Below, one piece after another: positions 56,905-64,000 of a stretch of 64,000 bases of DNA; position 1 is the first letter of the stretch; every line of letters begins with the position of its first letter. Source of the stretch: Homalodisca vitripennis (taxonomy: Eukaryota > Arthropoda > Insecta > Hemiptera > Cicadellidae); assembly GCF_021130785.1 (NCBI RefSeq), contig NC_060215.1, positions 70,315,501-70,379,500 of the forward strand. Direction: 5' to 3'. The translations under genes were made by a program, and so were the position numbers. The notes below the pieces were generated by a model that was given only the letters and a program-made list of their open reading frames with translations, was not told the origin of the DNA and searched no databases.

Positions 56905-58355
56905 TTGCTGTGTACCGGGAGTGTGTAAAGTGAACGAAAGTGATAAAGAACTTTTAATTTTTATTTTAAATTATAAATAGTACATAAAGTTTAAAAAGAA
57001 GTTATATACAGTTAACATGTGATATAATATAATATGTTACAAGTTTAATTTTAGATACTGTAGTGTATAATTTTAATGTAAAACGTAATAAAGAACCATA
57101 TGGTGTTAATCTTGGCTCTATACACATGTACGAATGATGAAATGAAATAAATAAACAACGACTATAACAATGTTATCAATGATTTTAAGGCACTAACGAA
57201 ACGAATGTTTATTTCCTAAAAGGTAATGACGAAGTATTGTAATGTGTGCGGAACTTCACACAAAATTAATTGCTTTCTCAGTAAAATAAACATGGCTGTA
57301 TCTTTAACCTGCCACGTTGTTTAAACAGGTAAAATAATTTCAGAGCATTTTTGTCTCAACTTAAACTGTTCTTAACAAAAATTGTGTTAAACTGTAATAA
57401 ACATTCTAAACTTGTTTTAACTGTTAAATAAACAACGGATGTAATTATAAATGCCACACATTGAAGGTGAATGAATTTTATAGGCTGGACGACGGAGGTA
57501 GCAAGTTCAATTCTGGAGGAGGTGAACTTCACTGGCAGTGTTTTTCCTGACAGGGTGCAGATTTGGCGCATTTCCGCTGCTGAGGTATGTTCAGTTGCTC
57601 TGTTTATCGGCTGAAGAAATTATGAATAGTACACAGGTATAACATTGGCAAAAATAAAAACAAGTTTTAAAACTTAAGTAACCTATTGGAAAACTTGACA
57701 TCTTTGGAATTAATTACTTAACGTTATGTAGCGTTTTATGACAACCAGTACGGGATATAATAACTTTGAGGTTTTATACTAAAAACCTAAGAAATAGATA
57801 TAGGCCTACGATTACAGCAATCTCTCTCCCTCCCTCCCTCTCTCTCTTTTCAGTTTTCTTACTACATTATATTCTTATAGTTTCAATAGTGACGGATAAT
57901 TTTATTTATAAATCAATTCTTTGTTTAAAGTTCAGTAGATTGTGAGTTGAAAGGAAAACAGGACATTTACAATAGTCATATGTTGAAAAAATAGAATACT
58001 ACGTTCCAAACATTGGAATCTATTTTGTTCTTTGTATGTAAAATACTTAAAACATAGTTTAACTAATCATTGATTGGTTTTCACTTTTTGTGCTTGCTTG
58101 CTGAACTTTATGACTTACACTTAAAGAAAAGGTTTCCAATCCTCAAAAAATCCTCAAAACGAGGTGTTCTGTTTTTGTTACATATAAATGCTGTTATTCT
58201 TATTAAGTTCATGAAAACTGATGCCCATATCAACGTTTGGTATTTCTGGTTTGAGTCAGCTTCTCACATCTACTGAAGAGGACTCATCTGTGTCTTCAGT
58301 CTCTTCGCATCACTAATTCAAACTTAGCTCGTATATTGGGAAATTCACATCACAC
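56905..58355. other. AT-rich DNA, no gene seen
   Basis: Only a CT-rich microsatellite (57821-57850, TCTC and TCCC units) is notable. Confidence 0.45.
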
Positions 58356-58359
58356 AATG

Positions 58360-58540
58360 TGCAGCACAATACTGGCATAAATAAGAAACAATATAGGGAC
58401 TAATATGGATCCTTGTGAACACCTTAGAGCACAGGTTTCCCGTTTAACATGTGGTATCTATGATGTACATGCTGATTTTGAGTCTGGATAACCACCGACA
58501 GTTCATTAAATAACCAGTTTAGTTAGTAAGTAAATGTAAT
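58360..58540 (-). pseudogene. LINE reverse-transcriptase remnant
   Basis: 58424-58360 on the minus strand reads CSQGSILVPILFLIYASIVL, close to the VPQGSILGPILFLIYINDL block. The upstream part (58540-58430) is a plausible but eroded loop region before that block. Only this part of the RT is readable. Confidence 0.6.
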
Positions 58541-58544
58541 CTTT

Positions 58545-59083
58545 CTGCAAATTTTGTGCCAACCTCTTTTGTTGGTGCGGCCTCTTTGCTGTTATTATTA
58601 TATATCTAGGTGTTATTAGGTTCTTGTAATTTTTTTTGGGTACACAAATCTACATAAATAAAATCTCTACTTCATTTTTCAAATACCAATTGTGGAGAAT
58701 ATTTTAAAAGCTAAGCAAATAATCAAATAATACAAAAGTTTAGAGCCGTGATGAGTAACAATTTTTTAACCAACCCTAAATGGTGACGAACGCTGTACAT
58801 TCTGAACAGTCTAAGAATGGTTATTGAAAACATTGGATTATTTATTAATTACACAGCTGTTTACCCTACACGTAAAAGTGACTTTAGTCCAAATCCTCAT
58901 GAACGATATCTTGATTCCTGGGAGGTGGAAGCATTTTACGCCCTATTACGTGAGTGACTATAAATTATCAAATTGTGCTTTAACCTAATTTAACTGGACA
59001 TATAAGATTTCATGTTATATTATATAGTTACATTTGTGATCTGTTTGTTACATAAATGTTAATGTAGTATTGTCGTGCCGCAG
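58545..59083 (+). other. Upstream sequence or intron end before the esterase exon
   Basis: AT-rich up to a CCGCAG acceptor at 59078-59083. No TATA box in a sensible position, which is one reason to look further upstream (52.7 kb) for the promoter. Confidence 0.4.
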
Positions 59084-59174
59084 TGTGGCCAGGGCTGTTG
59101 GGTGCGCGGGGGGGTGGGGCGCCTGCTCAGGCCCTCACTCCTCTGCGCGCCGTCCCCGTCGCCGCTGCCTCACC

Positions 59175-59568
59175 ATGTGTCTGCTGCAACCGCTTCTACT
59201 GCTGCTGACGACCCCCAGTGTTTGGGGGGCCCGCGTTACCGTGCGAGAGGCACCCAGGGTGCAGATCTCCTCGCAGGGACTGTTGGCTGGAAGGGAGGTA
59301 TTCGTCACCAGGACTCAGCGGGCCCGTCAGTACCTCGGCATACCCTTCGCCCAGCCGCCCGTGGGCCCCCTACGGTTCGCACCGCCCGCAACCTCGCCAC
59401 TTCCGTCCTGGGACGATGTTCGTAACTCGTCTTTTCAGCCTGCATGCATGCAAGACCGAGACAGATTCGAAGACCACGACAAGCTTCGCCTCGAGAGCAA
59501 ATTGTTTCCGGACGAAAGAATTGAGTTCAACGAGGACTGTCTCTACCTCAACGTGTTCTCGCCTGATG
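59175..59568 (+). CDS. Carboxylesterase/cholinesterase-family protein, first coding exon
   Basis: The ATG at 59175 has a CACC context and opens a signal peptide (MCLLQPLLLLLTTPSVWG). The reading then follows the N-terminal part of the COesterase alpha/beta-hydrolase fold: GLLAGREVF, QYLGIPFAQPPVGPLRFAPP, the first disulphide cysteine in FQPACMQD, and FNEDCLYLNVFSPDG with its paired cysteine. Between the two cysteines is a longer loop (RFEDHDKLRLESKLFPDERI) than in simple detoxifying esterases. The exon ends in phase 1 at GATG|GTGAGT (59569). An in-frame ATG at 59070 lies upstream of the presumed acceptor, so I prefer 59175. The catalytic Ser, Glu and His are on later exons outside the window. 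It could be a secreted esterase, a juvenile-hormone-esterase-like enzyme or a non-catalytic adhesion relative. The exon is very GC-rich compared with its flanks. Confidence 0.85.
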
Positions 59569-60149
59569 GTGAGTATTTAAACACTTCACCTTACGTGTTA
59601 TGTTAGCTAAAAAATTAGCATCTCCTGGATTCCTGGCTTGCCAATGATTGTATCCATATACGTCTGTGTTCTTTAGATGTTAATAATTGTTATAAGAATT
59701 TTAACGAACAATTTGAAAAGAAAACCTATAAACCATCACTTTGCTCAAAGTATTGTATATGCTACCATCGAAACTCTTCAATTTAATTAAATAAAGCCAT
59801 TTTCATAATAAAATACGTATTTACGTTTAATCATGTATTGGTTCATATTCTATTCCCAAAAACAAAAATAATTTAAAATTTCAAGAACAAGTAAATGGTT
59901 ACATACAAAACCTTCATTAGGGCTTAGTCTAAAGCAGACATAAAATTACTATACATCGAGGTTTTATAAAATAGTTTTTTGTTCTTTAAAAAACCACCAT
60001 TACTACTATAAACAGCCATATTACATGAGATATATTCTTCATATGGTGTCAATATAGGAGGACTACACTAATAGTTATTGTTTAGTATGAGACTCATAAA
60101 AGTAGTAAGAGAAACAAAATTATATTTTTAGTAGTACATTATGGTGGAG
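59569..60149 (+). other. Esterase intron, beginning
   Basis: AT-rich. The next esterase exon (expected to carry an HGG motif) was not found anywhere up to 64000, so the intron exceeds 4.4 kb. Confidence 0.6.
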
Positions 60150-60584
60150 AATGTACAAGCAAGCACAAATAAAAAACATGGAATATACAAAATTGATAAT
60201 TATTAATGCAACATAAAACAGTTTTATATAAAATTATTGATTTTATATTTAGATAATTTATAATATACCATGTATATATTCATCGGAAGAGATAATAATA
60301 ACAGTATAAATTTCAACATGTTTATTTGCCTCTGTCTGAAAAGAATTTGAGAAATACTGAAAATAGTGTCAGTGACAGACATTCTTGATAATAGAATCCA
60401 TAATTTATCAGCCGACATTGGTTTTGAACCTACAACATTCACTTTATGTGGTTCAATATAACGCTAAGTGGCGTCTAAGCACTTTGAGGAAGCAGGCCGG
60501 ATGCACAAATTGTTGCGCCAAAGATCAAGTGTGCACCGCCCTGGTAGTTTTTGCATTTAGGGTACATGTAGTTTGTACAATGAA

Positions 60585-60965
60585 CAAATGTGCACAATTG
60601 AGTGCACTACGATGTTTTTGAGAATCTCTTTGCACAGTGGGGAAACCGAGTTTTTACACATAACGCAGGTGGTGGGAGGGTTGAGTCCACGTGAATGTTG
60701 AGTTTAGCTCCAGTTTACCCTTCTCTCAGTGCACCTGAGGCAATGAGAATAGCTCTTCACCTACATTAAACCATATTTTGTAGTCTACGTGTCTCTGATG
60801 TAAAGAGTTCATTTTGAGCTTCTTTGTCACCAACATTTTTTGTATCTTTACAGATGAACACGACTAAAGATTTTAGGAGTCAGTATGTGACAGTGTCAGA
60901 TTCCAGACGCTGCACTGAGAGGAGGGTGAGCTGGAGCTAAACTCACCATTTACAAATCAATAATA
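60585..60965. repeat. Fold-back repeat family 1, copy c
   Basis: The clearest copy. A 34-base arm starting GAGTTTAGCTCCAGTTTACC (60700-60733) is the reverse complement, with three mismatches, of 60911-60944. It also carries GTGCACAATTGAGTGCACTA at 60590, identical to copy a. A spacer of about 180 bases separates the arms. No coding content. Confidence 0.75.
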
Positions 60966-60971
60966 TTAATA

Positions 60972-61020
60972 GCTCTAACCGTTCTCCTAATATACGTTTA
61001 GGACACCTTTTTTGACTCAC
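60972..61020 (-). repeat. Dispersed repeat family 3, copy 2
   Basis: AGCTCTAACCGTTCTCCTAA and TATACGTTTAGGACACC match the reverse complement of 47217-47270. It ends at CTCACACTGTATA. Confidence 0.5.
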
Positions 61021-61130
61021 ACTGTATACATGAATTATTATGTGTTAACGTGTGTAACACGTTTTGATATGCATTATGGCGTAAAAGTAGTACAAGCAAG
61101 CACAAATCATTAACATGGAATATAAAATGT

Positions 61131-62024
61131 AATGAAATAGCATATAAGAAAATTAAATGTTCTAAATATTGAATATTATATTAGGAATGTAATTTTTTAT
61201 ATTGTATGAAAATAAGACATATCATAAAAATTCATACAGCTATTTTCATACAGTTTCTCCATGGCTTTTATTTCAGTACGGTCCCAATTATTAAGTGACT
61301 GCAATTCCTCACGCGATAATTAAATCAATTTTTAAACTTCCTCCTGTTTATACAGAATATATTTTAAAGGAACGTTATAAAAAATGTTCAAAATATATTT
61401 CATTAAAGTGCAAAAGCTTCAAGTGTTGATTATAAACTTTATGAGCTAGAAAGTGTCATTATGCTGAGGAAAATCATCACAAACCTTTGTGTATTCATCA
61501 GGCTCATGTCAATTCAATGATTCAACAAGACCTTTAATCTCAAATAAAATCTAATTGATCTTAGAAGTTGACAAGAAACCTGAAAATCTGGAAACCTGCC
61601 TTGTTAACTATCAACATATCTTTGTCTTCCACGCACATAATTTGTAAAAACTGCTCCTCAGAGTTTGTTCCTGTGGCACATCTAGTTTGCTGATAATTTC
61701 TTTCGGGTTGCGTTTGGAATTGTCGGATTCCAGATTCTCAAATGTATTAATAATAGCTGGTAATTTTTATTTTAAGACTCTCAAAGCGTCAATGTGGCCA
61801 TCCAACCAGTGGATATATTTTACATTATACTTGTAACTGTAGTATTTATTGCCAATTGCATTGCCAATCTGTGAGTTTACTGCTGGGTAAACCAGATAGA
61901 GCAAGTGTATGTCGAAACGATGCAACACGAAAACAACTAAATACTGATCGTGTTGCCGAGAGTACACAATAGCTAATCGTTGCAAGTACTAAGTAATATT
62001 GCCAATGTTCTGTACTGTTTTGGT
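61131..62024 (+). other. Esterase intron, no further feature seen
   Basis: AT-rich, no recognised exon or element. Confidence 0.45.
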
Positions 62025-62165
62025 TTTGCTAGATTCCTTCAGACGAACGTGAACTCCAAATTCAAGGAGTCGAGTCTGTGACAGTGTTGGATCTCAGACT
62101 CTGCACTAAGCAGAAGGTGAATGGAACTAAACTCGATGTTCGCATTGATATCTACTGTATTTATC
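62025..62165. repeat. Fold-back repeat family 1, copy d (partial)
   Basis: CAAGGAGTCGAGTCTGTGAC, then TGCACTAAGCAGAAGGTGAA and GGAACTAAACTCG, match the right half of copy c (60870-60944). The left half is missing. Confidence 0.6.
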
Positions 62166-64000
62166 TTGAAGCAAGCTGAGACATTATACGGTTTCCATAC
62201 GAACCAGCTGGCTGTGCACTTCTCACAGAGATTTCAGAAATAGCCAGAACGTGAAACATAGGAAGGAAGTGGACTTGTAGAACTGTCCTAAAATAAAATG
62301 GAGAAATATTAGCCACATGATCATAAGGCTATTATACTACATACTATATAATACATACACAGTTTTAGTCTATTTCAAATATTCCTTTTTTTGGAATCGA
62401 TTGAAAGTCATTTTAACATTGTATAAGTTATCAGCACATTTAAGATTTTGGTGAATTTAATTTAGTGTATTGTGAAATATATTACTCTATATATTGTTCG
62501 ATTCTGTAAAAAAACAATTTTAGAAATATAAATATACGTAAACAGTTTTATTTTGCAATGTATTGCCATAAATATTACAGAGCTTTGTTTCCCTTAAACC
62601 CAATGTACTAAAGCACTAGACGCCACAGTTTGTTTGACGAATGATTGAAGTAATGGTTTAATGTACTTTTCGTTATTTCAGTGAAAAATTTTAGTATCCT
62701 ATCGCTTATCGTAAACAGAATTATTTTATTTTAAACACTTTTCTATTGATTAGTTAACAATGTTGCATGATAGTTTATCATTAGTTTAAACTCACATTTT
62801 CCCTAATACGAGTATATATTAACAACACAACTTATTTATTATAACGTAGTTTTCCTACAATTCATTGGGTTTTGTATTTGCTTAGAAGCTAAGTCGCTTG
62901 CTTTCCTGCTCGAATACATTTGCTATAATTTTATTTCACCCTGTGTAGAATTTGTCCTTAAGAGCTAGAGATCCCGGATCCAATTTAAGCGCTTTGAGAT
63001 TAGAGTAAACGATGAATAACGAAATATAAATAGATAGAAATTAAGCCGATATACATTTTAAGACGAAAGAGTTACCGTGGCTTGAAAGCGTATAAACCAA
63101 AATATTAATTTATTTGGCTGTTGCTTTTCTAAAATCACCTTTCAGGCAGTTTGTGAGTATGGGTGTAAGAATATTGAAGTTTGGCACAAGTGTGTTATTA
63201 TTTACATTTTAATTGTTTTTATTTTTAAAATTACCATAAACATAGTCAACTTTCCACTTTAATCGGGTTGAAACTTAAATAATTAATAATATTAAATTAA
63301 GGTTTTTATATACAACTAATTATTTATAGGCTACAATACGGCCCGAGAACCATGTCATTACCCTAAGTGATTTCTTAACAGCACGCATTTTCATAAAAAC
63401 TTTCTTATTTCCGTTTAATTTATCCGTCTACTGTTTTATAATACTCGAATAAAAAGCAATATTCAATAACAATTAAAACAAGAAGAGTACTAATTTGAAG
63501 CAATGGGTGTGTTTCAGTAGAATAATGTAGTCTAGAAGGGACTGTCTTGATCATTATACATAATAAATTTAAAGATGAGGATTAAAGAAAAAGAGCAAAG
63601 TAAAATTTGCAATGAGAAATCTGATTTTTTATGTATTTATCAAGAAATTGTATCTGTATTTACATGAACTATCAAAAGATACATGGAGAATTGCAAACGT
63701 TATATTACAATTAATATTTACGAGAGGAAACTTGAACCAAGGGTGTGACTACTTGAGTAAGAGAATTCAAATCGCCTGATATCTCGTTCATCAGTGGGCC
63801 TTACTCTGTATTTCGCCGTCAAACAACGCACGCAACCCTTTCTTTAAGATTTTCCCTCGGCTCTCACGGTATTCTTTTCGCTGAGTGCTTAGTGTTTCAT
63901 TTGTAATGATATGTATATGCATCGTGTGATTTGTAGTATTCAGCAAATTTGTACAATCTATTATACAATACTTTTGAATTAAAGGGTAATGGTAATATAC
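62166..64000 (+). other. Esterase intron, no further feature seen
   Basis: AT-rich to the window end. I see no splice-bounded coding exon and no tRNA-like cloverleaf, though structure could not be computed. Confidence 0.45.

Larger units (their letters stand above)
60150..61130. repeat. Locally duplicated segment flanking fold-back copy c
   Basis: GTACAAGCAAGCACAAAT followed by AACATGGAATATA occurs at about 60156-60190 and again at about 61091-61125, 935 bases apart in the same orientation. The fold-back copy c and a family-3 copy sit between them. The repeated pieces may be the ends of a larger composite insertion or a duplication. Confidence 0.5.

Noticed and set aside
59075..59580. Alternative-frame ORFs over the esterase exon
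   Set aside because: GC-rich DNA gives long overlapping frames. Only the frame from 59175 has a signal peptide and COesterase motifs and ends at a donor.

Overview
The window looks like a piece of an insect nuclear genome. It is AT-rich and intron-rich, has GT-AG exon boundaries, and is full of decayed non-LTR retrotransposons. The repeat families feel hemipteran, but that is an impression, not a proof. Only two host genes can be recognised, one at each end. Positions 457-3002 (+) hold the last two coding exons of the mitochondrial phosphate carrier (SLC25A3 family), with a poly(A) signal at 3167. Positions 59175-59568 (+) hold the first coding exon of a secreted carboxylesterase/cholinesterase-family protein. 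A TATA box with a donor-ended GC-rich leader at 52699-52897 may be its promoter and non-coding first exon. If so, the esterase gene starts about 6.3 kb before its ATG and continues beyond the window.

Almost everything between is mobile DNA. Element A (about 6849-13030, minus strand) is a nearly full-length non-LTR retrotransposon. In order it has a small coiled-coil ORF, an ORF1, a complete alphavirus-like superfamily 1 (SF1) RNA-helicase domain, and an endonuclease/reverse-transcriptase ORF2. The helicase lies in the ORF1 part, upstream of the endonuclease, and is the most unusual object in the window. Element B (15657-19905, minus) is a relative. It shares the coiled-coil ORF, the ORF2 type and a 7-bp tandem 3' tail, but has no helicase and instead carries five 28-residue repeats in ORF1. 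Element C (about 38930-41545, minus) is a 5'-truncated element of another jockey-like family, and a 3' fragment of a relative lies at about 23410-23800 (+). More worn reverse-transcriptase or endonuclease remnants lie near 14.8, 30.7, 49.1-50.3, 50.6-51.7, 55-56.9 and 58.4 kb. A DUF4817/DDE-type DNA transposase pseudogene lies at 45198-46286 (+).

Non-coding structure includes a 94-bp-arm, nearly perfect inverted repeat around a (TA)n core (31953-32201), an 11-copy 15-bp minisatellite (13666-13833) and several microsatellites. There are also at least three dispersed repeat families, one of them a fold-back family. The remaining long stretches, listed below, are AT-rich introns or intergenic DNA in which I see no supported gene. 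All protein calls come from reading translations and family motifs by eye; no database search was run.
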